The position numbers were made by a program, and so were the translations under genes. The notes beneath the pieces are model-generated. The model did not search any database and was not told the DNA's origin. It saw only the letters and a list, made by a program, of their open reading frames with translations. From assembly GCA_003220855.1 (NCBI GenBank), contig QHTP01000246.1, positions 1 through 8,407 on the forward strand: 8,407 nucleotides of DNA. The letters are read 5' to 3'. The stretch's first letter is position 1. Every line of letters starts with the position of its first letter. Below, piece by piece: positions 1 through 7,958 of the stretch. This stretch comes from Gemmatimonadota bacterium. Lineage in GTDB: Bacteria; Gemmatimonadota; Gemmatimonadetes; Gemmatimonadales; GWC2-71-9.

Positions 1-283
1 CCAGGCACAGCGCCCGCGCGATCGCGAGCCGCAGCGCACCCGCCTGCCCCGTCACCCCCCCGCCCCGGCACAGCGCCCGCACGTCGAAGGCGCCCAGCGT
101 GTCGGTGGCCGTGAACGGCTGCTGGATGTGCGACACCAGCGACGGCCGCGGAAAGTAGTCCCCCAGCGTGCGCCCGTTGATGTTCCACTTGCCGGAGCCG
201 GGCGTCAGATACACGCGGGCCACGCCCACCTTGCGTCGCCCAACCGCGTGCCAGCGCAGCTCCGGTGTGACGCCGCTGCTCAT
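1..283 (-). CDS. rpsI: 30S ribosomal protein S9, N-terminal part (3' end outside window)
   Basis: S9 is a small-subunit protein whose C-terminal tail reaches the P-site tRNA. About 94 residues are visible, starting at ATG 283 in an ATGA overlap with rplM. They include the motifs HAVGRRKVGVARVYL (12-26), GSGKWNINGRTLGDYFPR (29-46), QQPFTATDTLGAFDV (54-68) and GGGVTGQAGALRLAIARAL (73-91). All match S9, with an extra few residues at the N-terminus (MSSGVTPELRW). The C-terminal Lys/Arg-rich tail is cut off by the window edge. The residues CRGGG (71-75) replace the more usual VxGGG, a small change with no clear effect. Confidence 0.94.
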   Translation of the reverse strand, partial: MSSGVTPELRWHAVGRRKVGVARVYLTPGSGKWNINGRTLGDYFPRPSLVSHIQQPFTATDTLGAFDVRALCRGGGVTGQAGALRLAIARALCL

Positions 284-729
284 CGGGCGCTCGCCGCCGC
301 CGCGCCGAGTGGCTGAGGCTGCTGGGCCGCGTGGGGATGATCGGGTCCGCCGTACACTTTCAGCATCTGTTTCACCTTCTGGCGCGACAGCGTGGTCTTG
401 GGGAGCATGCCCCAGACCGCCCGCTCGATCACGCGCTCCGGGTGCTTCTCCATCACGTTCTTGAGCGGCGTGAACCGCTCGTGCCCCATGTAGCCGGTGT
501 GACGGAAATATCGCTTCTGCTCGAGCTTGCGCCCCGTGAGCTTCACCTTCGCCGCGTTCACCACCACCACACAATCGCCGCCGTTCAGATGCGGCGTGAA
601 CGTGGGCTTGTGCTTGCCGCGCAGAATCTGCGCCAGCTGGCTCGCCAGCCGCCCGAGCGGCTGCCCGGTCGCGTCGACCAGGAACCAGCGGTGCGTCACG
701 TCCTCTTTCCGCAAGCTGAACGTCTTCAT
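280..729 (-). CDS. rplM: 50S ribosomal protein L13
   Basis: L13 is a large-subunit protein that binds 23S rRNA early in assembly. The product has 149 residues, slightly longer than E. coli L13 (142). The start MKTFSLRKEDVTHRWFLVDA is followed by the family's GQPLGRLASQLAQILRGKHK (22-41), HLNGGDCVVVVNAAKVKLTG (47-66), YFRHTGYMG (74-82), RVIERAVWGMLPKTTLSR (99-116) and YGGPDHPHAAQQPQPL (126-141). An Ala-rich tail (GAAAASAR) is added after the usual end. The frame is open upstream of ATG 729, but the promoter at 772-800 and the family N-terminus fix this start. The TGA stop overlaps the rpsI start (ATGA), the normal pairing of these genes. Confidence 0.97.
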   Translation of the reverse strand: MKTFSLRKEDVTHRWFLVDATGQPLGRLASQLAQILRGKHKPTFTPHLNGGDCVVVVNAAKVKLTGRKLEQKRYFRHTGYMGHERFTPLKNVMEKHPERVIERAVWGMLPKTTLSRQKVKQMLKVYGGPDHPHAAQQPQPLGAAAASAR

Positions 730-771
730 TCCTGAGCTTTCCTCGTGGCGCCCGGTCGATGACAGCCGCGA

Positions 772-800
772 ACGATACCCGGGGCGTAAGGCGCTGTCAA
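772..800 (-). promoter_or_regulatory. Sigma-70-type promoter of rplM-rpsI
   Basis: TTGACA (800-795), a perfect -35 box, is followed after exactly 17 bases by TATCGT (777-772), which matches 4 of 6 bases of the -10 consensus. Transcription would begin near 765, giving a 5' leader of about 36 bases before the rplM ATG. GAGGA at 744-740 is the likely ribosome binding site. Confidence 0.8.
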
Positions 801-822
801 CCCGAGGGTTCCGAAGTACGGA

Positions 823-873
823 GCAAAGCGAAACCGGTCCCGGCTGGCGGCTGGGGGCCACCACGCCGGGACC
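823..873 (-). terminator. Intrinsic-type terminator after the lipoprotein gene
   Basis: A perfect 9-bp stem is formed by GGTCCCGGC and GCCGGGACC (836-844 with 865-873). Inside it, a 5-bp inner stem (846-850 with 858-862) pairs fully only in minus-strand RNA, through one G.U pair. A moderately U-rich tail (GGTTTCGCTTTGC, 835-823) follows on the minus strand. It starts about 20 bases after the lipoprotein stop and lies upstream of the rplM promoter, so it would separate the two units. Confidence 0.6.
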
Positions 874-894
874 ACGGATGGGTGTCGCTGCCGG

Positions 895-1872
895 CTACCA
901 GCTCAGTCTGCAGGAGCCGCCGTTGGCGTTCACCCAGTTCTGCTGTACCAGGAAATCCTTGCCGCCGAGGTTCATGTTGGCCCTGGACCCGTTGGCGGTC
1001 GTGTACGTGGAACCGAAATTCCAGGCACACTTGTCGGCGTTCTCGTTGCCGTTGCTGTCGTACCAGGCGTTGAGATCCTCGTCGGTGTTGGTCTCTTCGG
1101 TCTCGTGCGCCAGGGTGTTGACCTCGGCGTCGGCGGCCGGGTCGTTGTTGGGCGACCCGCTCAGGGCGTTGCAGTCGAAAAAGTCGATGTCGTGCGGCAT
1201 CGCCCCGTACTTCACGTCGTTGCCGTTCCACGTGAAGTTCCCGTGATAGGCGCAATACACGACGCCGAACTCCCCGCCGAGGTTCACCATGGCATCGCTG
1301 AAGACCAGGTAGAGCGTGTTCGGATCGTAGGTCAGGTTGCCGCTCGTAAATCCCGCGATGACCTGCGCCTGAATCTGGGAATCGAGCACGGGTTGGCCCG
1401 GGAGCGGGACATTGGTGTTCGCGGCCCAATACTGCGTGTACGTCACGCTGTTCTGGATGTGGGTTCCCGCCCCGTCGTAGTAGGTCGTATTGATGTTGTA
1501 GTACGGCGACCCGCCGAGGTGGCTCATGAAGAAGCCCACGACGGAGCCGTCCGCACTGCCGGGGCCGCTGGTCCCCGGCGCCGGACCGCCGCGATAGATC
1601 GTGCCGCTCGACCAATAGATGGCGGCGACCTTCTGCGTGTAGATGATCGGGCCGCCGTGATAATCAATGCCGTTACCGGACGACGGCGCGGCGCCGAGCG
1701 AGAGACCGGACCGCACCTGGCCACGCAGCAGCATGATGTGGGTCGCCGGGTGCTGCAGCTCGAAGGCCGGCGCGCTGGTCGCGCGCGCTGGTGCGGTCGG
1801 GGCGCGGGATTCGGGGTTACAGGCGACGGCCAGAAGGCCGCCTCCTGTGACAACGAGCAACCATCGCTTCAC
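895..1872 (-). CDS. Secreted lipoprotein of the EXORDIUM / phosphate-induced protein 1 type
   Basis: The exact function is unknown. The product has 325 residues. MKRWLLVVTGGGLLAVAC is a signal peptide ending in a lipobox-like AVAC, with the lipid-bearing Cys at 18, followed by a Ser/Thr/Ala/Pro linker, so export and membrane anchoring are likely. The mature part has YHGGPIIYTQKVAAIYWSSG (71-90), which resembles the start of plant EXORDIUM-type domains (YHGGPVLTG...YLIWYG). It also has LYLVFSDAMVN (187-197), FGVVYCAYHG (202-211), LAHETEETNTDED (254-266), NAWYDSNGNENADKCAW (268-284) and a C-terminal SCRLSW. HETEE plus the later Glu (ENADKC) recalls a metal site, but no HExxH is present and peptidase activity is not shown. 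Four Cys after the lipobox (207, 234, 282, 321) may form disulfides. It has its own Shine-Dalgarno sequence, promoter and terminator candidates, so it is probably a single-gene unit. Its base composition is lower in GC than that of its neighbours. Confidence 0.75.
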   Translation of the reverse strand: MKRWLLVVTGGGLLAVACNPESRAPTAPARATSAPAFELQHPATHIMLLRGQVRSGLSLGAAPSSGNGIDYHGGPIIYTQKVAAIYWSSGTIYRGGPAPGTSGPGSADGSVVGFFMSHLGGSPYYNINTTYYDGAGTHIQNSVTYTQYWAANTNVPLPGQPVLDSQIQAQVIAGFTSGNLTYDPNTLYLVFSDAMVNLGGEFGVVYCAYHGNFTWNGNDVKYGAMPHDIDFFDCNALSGSPNNDPAADAEVNTLAHETEETNTDEDLNAWYDSNGNENADKCAWNFGSTYTTANGSRANMNLGGKDFLVQQNWVNANGGSCRLSW

Positions 1873-1877
1873 GGGCT

Positions 1878-1884
1878 CCTCCTT
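1878..1884 (-). promoter_or_regulatory. Strong ribosome binding site deciding a GTG start
   Basis: AAGGAGG on the minus strand ends 5 bases before GTG 1872. It is the only near-consensus Shine-Dalgarno sequence seen in the window and it fixes the start of the lipoprotein gene at a GTG, although the frame stays open far upstream. Confidence 0.85.
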
Positions 1885-1951
1885 GAGTCGGTATCCCCGC
1901 GCCGGCTCGTGGGTCGTGGGCGACAGTGCCGCGCGGCGCGCAGCCTGCGCG

Positions 1952-1967
1952 TGCAACCGAGATGCCA
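1952..1967 (-). promoter_or_regulatory. Sigma-54-like promoter of the EXORDIUM-type lipoprotein gene
   Basis: On the minus strand the bases read TGGCATCTCGGTTGCA. This fits the sigma-54 consensus TGGCAYRNNNNTTGCW at every fixed position except one (C for R), with GG and GC ten bases apart as required. The start of transcription would be near 1941, about 70 bases before the GTG start codon at 1872. It lies in the 164-bp gap after the carboxylase cluster. I saw no convincing enhancer-binding-protein site upstream, and no better sigma-70 promoter in this gap. One match of this quality can arise by chance, so the call stands on its position as well. Confidence 0.45.
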
Positions 1968-2011
1968 CAAATGTTTCGGAGGGAATCACTGCGACCGCGT
2001 TGCAGCAGCGC

Positions 2012-2030
2012 CGCGCCCGTGGTGGGCGCG
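2012..2030 (-). terminator. GC hairpin after the carboxylase cluster
   Basis: CGCGCCC (2012-2018) and GGGCGCG (2024-2030) form a 7-bp stem with a 5-base loop, 6 bases beyond the biotin carrier stop codon. No run of U follows on the minus strand, so it is only a possible 3' end signal. GC-rich DNA gives such stems by chance fairly often. Confidence 0.35.
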
Positions 2031-2036
2031 CGACGT

Positions 2037-2573
2037 TCAGCTGGCGCTCACCTGGGGTGACTGCGGCTCCGGGCTGCCGAGGGTGACGAGGGGCATCCCT
2101 TTTTCGACCGCCTGGCCCACCGCGACGTGCACCGTCTGCACCATGCCCGCACGTGGCGCGCGCAGCTCGTTCTCCATCTTCATCGCCTCCACCACCACCA
2201 GGCCGGCCCCGGCGTCGACCCGCTGTCCGTCCGCGACCTCGACCCGCACCACCAGGCCGGGCATCGGCGCCCGCACCACTGCCGGCGCCGCGCCGCCGGG
2301 CGCCGCCGTCGTGAGCGCCGCGGTCTCCCGGGTCCGCTCGTCTCGCACCGTCACTTCCACGCGCTCGCCCACCGCCCCCATCGCCCAGCGCCCGTCTTCC
2401 TCGAGCGGCTGGGCGGCGACCGTCCACGACTCCGCGCCGAGGAGCAGGTGATACAGTGGCGTGCCGGCGAGCGGGGCGAGATGCACGTCGACTGCCTCCC
2501 CACCCACGAGCACGCGCTCGCCGTCCACCTCCACCTCGATGGTCTGGGCGCCGATGGTGACGAAGTATTTCAT
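2037..2573 (-). CDS. Biotin carboxyl carrier subunit of the acyl-CoA carboxylase, BT-BCCP half of a split PccA
   Basis: It carries biotin between the biotin carboxylase and the carboxyltransferase. The product has 178 residues. The C-terminal biotinyl domain (about 100-165) runs from VRAPMPGLVVRVEVADGQRV through VVVEAMKMENELRAP to VEKGMPLVTLG. The biotin-accepting lysine is K132 in EAMKMEN. The first 85 residues (MKYFVTIGAQTIEVEVDGER, YHLLLGAESWTV, GERVEVTVRDER) resemble the BT domain that links PCC alpha chains to the beta subunit. An Ala/Pro-rich linker (86-100) joins the two parts. Together with the 505-residue biotin carboxylase this adds up to about 683 residues, close to a fused PccA. 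Its ATG overlaps the stop of the methyltransferase gene by 4 bp. It is the last gene of the cluster, with a U-tract-less hairpin 6 bases after the stop. Confidence 0.92.
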   Translation of the reverse strand: MKYFVTIGAQTIEVEVDGERVLVGGEAVDVHLAPLAGTPLYHLLLGAESWTVAAQPLEEDGRWAMGAVGERVEVTVRDERTRETAALTTAAPGGAAPAVVRAPMPGLVVRVEVADGQRVDAGAGLVVVEAMKMENELRAPRAGMVQTVHVAVGQAVEKGMPLVTLGSPEPQSPQVSAS

Positions 2574-3826
2574 GCGGCCTCCAGCACAGCTACGGTTTCC
2601 ACATGCGCCGTCTGGGGAAAGAGATCGAACGCCCGCACCGCCGTGAGGCGATAGTTGACGCTCAACCGGTGCAGGTCGCGCGCCAGGGTCGCCGGGTCGC
2701 AGGAGACGTACGCGATCCGGGGCACCGGCTGTCCCGTGAGCCGCAGCGTCACGGTCCAATGCAGCCCACCGCGCGGCGGGTTCACCACCACGGCGCCCGG
2801 GTCCGGCAACGTCGGCAGCACGTCCTCGGCCTTCGCCGCAATGAACCGCACCGGGCTGGGCGTGGCCCGCCGTTGGGCCCAGTCGATCGCCTTCTCGTTG
2901 GCATCCACGCTCACGACCTGGGCGCCCCGCTCCGCGAGCTCCACGGCCGTGTCGCCGATCCCGCCGTACAGGTCCCACACGATCGCCCCGCGCACGTCGC
3001 CCAGCTGCTCCACGGCCCAGTGGCGCGTGACCGCGCCCATTTCAGAATTCACCTGCTCGAACGCCGTGGCCGGGAATCCGGTCGCGGGCCCGGCCATCAC
3101 CCGTGCCGCGCCCTCCACCGGCTGCCACCAGCAAATCACCCGGTCCGGGTCGGGCAGCGCGGCGCGGAGCGCCGCGGCGTCGCGCGCCGCCCACGGCTCC
3201 CCCGCCGACTCGGCGATCACGTGCCGCCGTCCCTCACGATCGAGCCGCAGCGTGAGGCGCGCCAGCTTCGCGGGCAGCAGGTCGAGGCGCGGCTTGAGCT
3301 CCCGCCACAGCGCCATGAGCCGGAAGTCGGCGATATGGCAGTCGATCAGCGGGAACACCGTTCCGGGCCGGTCGTAGGGGTGGAAGCCGACCGTCCTCCC
3401 CCGCGCGCCGCGGCCCTTCACCGCCAGCGTGATCTTCGCCCGGTAGCGCCACTCTTCCACCGCTTCCACGATCTCGGGATCCGGCACGTCGAGCTTGGCG
3501 ATGCGGCGCAGCGCGTCCCCCACGATGGCGCGCTTCGCCTCGAGCTGAGCGTCGTAGGCCACGTGCTGCAGCTGGCAGCCGCCGCAGCGGTCCTGCACGT
3601 AGTGCGGACACGGCGGCGTGACCCGCGCGCCCCCCCCCGCGGGCGCGACCACCTCGGCCAGCTCCCCCCGCGCGAAGCTCTTGAGCAGTTTCACGCCGTC
3701 GCGCAGCCGCACCCGCTCGCCCGGCGCGGTGCGCGGCACGAACACCGCGCGTCCGTCGCCCAGCCGGCCGACGCCGTCTCCGCCTGCCGCGATCGACGTG
3801 ATCGCAACGATATCGCCGTCGCTCAT
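2570..3826 (-). CDS. TrmA/RlmD-family RNA (uracil-5-)-methyltransferase with Fe-S cluster
   Basis: This SAM-dependent enzyme makes 5-methyluridine in RNA, by family most likely in 23S rRNA (RlmD/RumA or RlmC type); the exact site cannot be read from sequence. The product has 418 residues. An N-terminal TRAM domain (about 1-60) runs from DIVAITSIAAGGDGVGRL through VPRTAPGERV. Cluster cysteines are C73, C81 and C84 (CPHYVQDRCGGC) and C163 (LIDCHI). The spacing Cx7Cx2C is longer than the Cx5Cx2C of E. coli RumA as I recall it. Later come FEQVN (256-260), the SAM site DLYGGIGD (285-292), NPPRGG (349-354), the nucleophile C376 in YVSCDPATLARDL, and the base E410 in HVETVAVLE. All catalytic residues are present. 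A longer open frame continues upstream of 3826, but that stretch is the shadow of accC. ATG 3826 overlaps the accC stop (ATGA), and the TGA at 2570 overlaps the next start the same way, so it is translationally coupled on both sides. Confidence 0.92.
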   Translation of the reverse strand: MSDGDIVAITSIAAGGDGVGRLGDGRAVFVPRTAPGERVRLRDGVKLLKSFARGELAEVVAPAGGGARVTPPCPHYVQDRCGGCQLQHVAYDAQLEAKRAIVGDALRRIAKLDVPDPEIVEAVEEWRYRAKITLAVKGRGARGRTVGFHPYDRPGTVFPLIDCHIADFRLMALWRELKPRLDLLPAKLARLTLRLDREGRRHVIAESAGEPWAARDAAALRAALPDPDRVICWWQPVEGAARVMAGPATGFPATAFEQVNSEMGAVTRHWAVEQLGDVRGAIVWDLYGGIGDTAVELAERGAQVVSVDANEKAIDWAQRRATPSPVRFIAAKAEDVLPTLPDPGAVVVNPPRGGLHWTVTLRLTGQPVPRIAYVSCDPATLARDLHRLSVNYRLTAVRAFDLFPQTAHVETVAVLEAA

Positions 3827-5340
3827 GCGCCCAACGCTTCCCGTCGGGCGGCGAGGAGCCAGGCGGACACGCGATCGGGCGGTCGGGCGGCCGGCTGCTC
3901 CGGCACCACCGCCGACCGCCGCTCTTCGGCGAGGAGCGCGGCCACGATGGCGAGCGGTCGCGTGAGGTCGGGTCGCGCTTCTACCGACAGCAGGCGCGTC
4001 CCGGCGCGGTCGAGATAGGTGATGTCCACGTCGCCGCGTTGGAATTCCGGGTCGTCCATCACGCGCAAGTGAAATGGCTGAGAGGTCGGCAATCCGACAA
4101 TGACCAGCTCGCGCAACGCGCGTCGCATCCGCTCGAGCGCCACCACGCGGGTTTCGCCCCACGCGATCAGCTTCGCGATGAGCGAGTCGTAATGGAGCGT
4201 TACCTCGTTCCCCGTTTCGAATCCGGCGTCCCAGCGCACGCCCGGGCCGCCCGGCACCCGCAGGTGCTGTACGATGCCCGTCACCGGCAGGAAGTCGTTG
4301 AACGGATCCTCCGCCGTGATGCGGCACTCGATCGCGTGGCCGCGCGGCTGCAGCGTGCCGGCGTGCACCCGCAGCGGCTGGCCCGAGGCCACGCGCAGCT
4401 GTTCGCGCACGATGTCCACGCCGTACACGAGCTCCGTGACCGGGTGCTCGACCTGGAGGCGAGTGTTCATTTCCAGGAAAAAGAACTCGCCGCTCGGCGC
4501 CAGGAGAAACTCGATGGTGCCCGCGCTGAGGTAACCCACCGCCCCGGCGGCGGCGGTGGCGGCGTCGCTCAGACGGCGCCGCAGCGCGGGCGTCACCGCG
4601 AGCGAGGGCGCCTCCTCGATGAGCTTCTGATGACGGCGCTGGATGCTGCACTCGCGCTCGCCCAGTGCCACGACCCGTCCGAACGAGTCGGCCAGCACCT
4701 GAATCTCGATGTGGCGCGGCCGTTCCAGATATTTCTCGAGGTACACCTCCCCCGCCCCGAACGCCTTCTGAGCCTCGCTCTGCGCCGCCTCGAACGCCGA
4801 CTCGAGCTCCCCCTCCGCCTGGACCAGCCGCATGCCTTTCCCCCCGCCCCCCGCCACCGCTTTCAGCAGCACGGGGTAGCCGAGGCGCGCGGCTTCGGGA
4901 CGGGCCTGCGCGTGGTCGGCGAGCGGCCGCGTCGTTCCGGGCACGATCGGCACGCCCGCCGCCTGCATCCGGCGCCGCGCCTCGGTCTTGTCCCCCATGG
5001 CGCGGATCGCGGCGGCCGACGGTCCCACGAACACCAGACCCGCTTCCGTCACGGCCTCGGCGAACGGCGCCCGCTCCGACAGGAACCCGTATCCCGGGTG
5101 TACCGCCTGACAGCCGGTGCTGCGCGCGGCGGCCAGCAGTTTCGAAGCATCGAGGTAGGACTCTGCCGCGGCCGCGGGCCCGAGCGCCACGGCCGCGTCG
5201 GCCGCGCGCACGTGGGGCGAGAGGCGGTCCACGTCCGAGTACACCGCGACCGCTGCCATCCCTTCTTCGTGGCATGCCCGGATGATGCGGAGGGCGATCT
5301 CGCCGCGGTTGGCGACGAGGACGCGCTTGATGTCGGTCAT
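3823..5340 (-). CDS. accC: Biotin carboxylase subunit of an acyl-CoA carboxylase (PccA/AccC type)
   Basis: It performs the ATP- and bicarbonate-dependent carboxylation of biotin, the first half-reaction of the carboxylase. The protein has 505 residues. The start MTDIKRVLVANRGEIALRIIR is the family's classic N-terminus. Visible motifs are HPGYGFLSE (81-89), the ATP lysines near 118 and 160, the glycine loop GGGGKGM (164-170), ECSIQRRHQK (230-239), E277, and LEMNTRLQVEHPVTE (289-303) with the catalytic Glu and Arg. Residues 330-445 form the biotin carboxylase C-terminal domain (RGHAIECRITAEDP, LHYDSLIAKLI). A further 50 residues follow and no biotinyl domain is fused; a separate carrier is encoded at 2037-2573. 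The extra length over E. coli AccC (about 450) suits the BC part of a PCC alpha chain. The stop overlaps the next start as ATGA. Which name (accC or pccA) is right depends on substrate, which the sequence alone does not settle. Confidence 0.94.
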   Translation of the reverse strand: MTDIKRVLVANRGEIALRIIRACHEEGMAAVAVYSDVDRLSPHVRAADAAVALGPAAAAESYLDASKLLAAARSTGCQAVHPGYGFLSERAPFAEAVTEAGLVFVGPSAAAIRAMGDKTEARRRMQAAGVPIVPGTTRPLADHAQARPEAARLGYPVLLKAVAGGGGKGMRLVQAEGELESAFEAAQSEAQKAFGAGEVYLEKYLERPRHIEIQVLADSFGRVVALGERECSIQRRHQKLIEEAPSLAVTPALRRRLSDAATAAAGAVGYLSAGTIEFLLAPSGEFFFLEMNTRLQVEHPVTELVYGVDIVREQLRVASGQPLRVHAGTLQPRGHAIECRITAEDPFNDFLPVTGIVQHLRVPGGPGVRWDAGFETGNEVTLHYDSLIAKLIAWGETRVVALERMRRALRELVIVGLPTSQPFHLRVMDDPEFQRGDVDITYLDRAGTRLLSVEARPDLTRPLAIVAALLAEERRSAVVPEQPAARPPDRVSAWLLAARREALGA

Positions 5341-5368
5341 CGGGCAGATTGCCTGCTCATTTTCTGGC

Positions 5369-6314
5369 TCATTTCCGGCACGTCGCCACCTCCGCCGATA
5401 CCTTGAACGTCGCGAGCGGCTCGCAGAGCGCGCGCGTCACCCGAGCCGCCCGCGCGTACGCCGCGAGGGCGGGATCGGCCCAGGGGTCGTGTGCGTCGAG
5501 ACCCACCCGCAGCGCGGCGAACACGAAGTCGCGCGCCGGCACAGGCGGTCCCTTGCCCTGCGGTCCCGCCACCCACACGAGCGCGCGTGGCACCCACCCC
5601 ACCCGCGGGCGCACCTCCGGCGGCCGCTCGAACGCCATGCTGATGCACACGGAGCGCCGTTTCGCGAGCTCGCCGAGCCAGCCGTCGTCCGCCGTGCGGC
5701 GACCGAGCTTCAGGTCGCGCGCCAGCCGGGCCCGCAACAGCGCATCGGACCGCCACGCGGCGAGCGGCAGCACCAGGAGGTCGGGTCGCAGGCCCCGCGC
5801 GAACCGCATGTACCAGGTGGCGTACGAGTCGGCGTCTCCCGCGGTGAGCAGCGCCCCGCCCGTGGGACACGCCCGCAGCAGGTTCTCACCCAGCTCCTCC
5901 AGCACCGCGGGCACGCGCAGGTCGATGGGCAGCGGCCCCCACGCGTCGAGTGCGGCGCCGATGCCGCTCTCCTCCCATGTGAGCCGCGAGCGCGCGGCCC
6001 ACACGGCCACGCGCCACACGCGGGCGCTGTCGCCGGCGGCGCTCGCTCCCACGGGCCCGGCCAGCCCGGCGGCGCGCGCCAGCGCCGCCTCGGCGGTGTC
6101 GAGCGCGGCGCGTGCCCAGGCGCTGTCCGCCTCCGCGCGGTGGGCCCTGCCGTGGGCCTCTTCGGCGAGCTGCAACAGCCCGCGTCCCAGGAGCAGCCAG
6201 GCCGTGCCATCCGCTGAGTCTCGCGCGGCCCGCTCGCGCAGCGCGGCGAGCGAATCGGACGGCACAGGCGGCGCCGGCGGGGGCGCCTGCACCAGCGTCG
6301 CCAGCGCGGCGACG

Positions 6315-6334
<20 letters not shown>
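5369..6334 (-). CDS. Exported TPR-type protein with a C-terminal region like the soluble tail of DUF2723 proteins
   Basis: I do not recognise a named gene. The 321-residue product begins with a short hydrophobic stretch, MATFLCSVAALATLVQA, then a Pro-rich linker, consistent with a signal peptide cut near residue 17. Residues 26-120 are Ala-rich helices spaced like tetratricopeptide repeats (AWLLLGRGLLQLAEEAHGRA, then DTAEAALARAAGL). The second half carries GGALLTAGDADSYATWYM and RGLRPDLLVLPLAAW (residues 159-194), then RRSVCISMAF and PRALVWVAG. This order resembles the tail of DUF2723 glycan-related membrane proteins (LFTNGDNDxxxLWYxQ, GxRPDVxVxNxxLL, RPVYFATT, GLAYRL), but the membrane part is missing. 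That match is from memory and moderate. It overlaps pccB by 20 bp and lies 28 bp before accC, so it is probably co-transcribed. Its link to the carboxylase is unknown; it may be a hitchhiker or may act in the periplasm. Confidence 0.7.
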
Positions 6335-7838
<1,504 letters not shown>

Positions 7839-7849
7839 GGGCGACAATC

Positions 7850-7958
7850 TAGACGCCTAGACGCCCAGACGCCTAGCGGTCCGTAGCAACGAGGGGGCAG
7901 GTAACCCCTGCCCCCTCACCCCTACAACCCGCTGGGCGTCTAGGCGTCTAGGCGTCTA
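7850..7958 (-). repeat. 109-bp near-palindrome made of 8-bp tandem units, between rpsA and pccB
   Basis: The arms are 7850-7901 and 7907-7958, 52 bases each, around a 5-base centre (7902-7906). Counted by hand, 43 of 52 positions are complementary. The outer part of each arm is a tandem array of one octamer. Read on the plus strand it is TAGACGCC at 7850-7857 and 7858-7865, then CAGACGCC at 7866-7873. The other arm has GGCGTCTA three times without change at 7935-7942, 7943-7950 and 7951-7958. In RNA copied from the minus strand, six of the nine non-complementary positions become G.U pairs, giving 49 of 52 paired; in plus-strand RNA only one does. The element fills most of the gap between the two genes and contains the rpsA stop codon (7948-7950). 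It could be a terminator or attenuator, a processing site, or a REP/MITE-like mobile repeat. I did not see the octamer elsewhere in the window. Confidence 0.9.
7891..7917 (-). terminator. Core hairpin of the palindrome, possible rpsA terminator
   Basis: GAGGGGGCAGG (7891-7901) and CCTGCCCCCTC (7907-7917) form a perfect 11-bp, GC-rich stem with a 5-base loop. It starts about 30 bases downstream of the rpsA stop, where a terminator is expected. There is no U-tract after the stem on the minus strand (GTTGCTACGG follows), so it is not a classical intrinsic terminator. It may slow or end transcription only partly, or protect the rpsA 3' end from nucleases. Confidence 0.5.

Noticed and set aside
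1873..2427. Upstream extension of the lipoprotein frame into the biotin carrier gene
   Set aside because: The strong Shine-Dalgarno sequence and signal peptide place the start at GTG 1872. The extension is low-complexity shadow sequence.
2570..5275. A 901-codon minus-strand frame running through the methyltransferase gene
   Set aside because: Only the part below 3826 shows a protein family. The upstream part is out-of-frame accC sequence.
7839..7847. TTG 7847 as the start of pccB
   Set aside because: It would sit 2 bases from the foot of the hairpin. Family N-termini begin at about ATG 7838 or 7832. It cannot be fully excluded.
7850..7958. CRISPR-like array or attachment site
   Set aside because: The units are 8 bp without spacers and are arranged as inverted arms. 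No integrase, transposase or cas gene is nearby.
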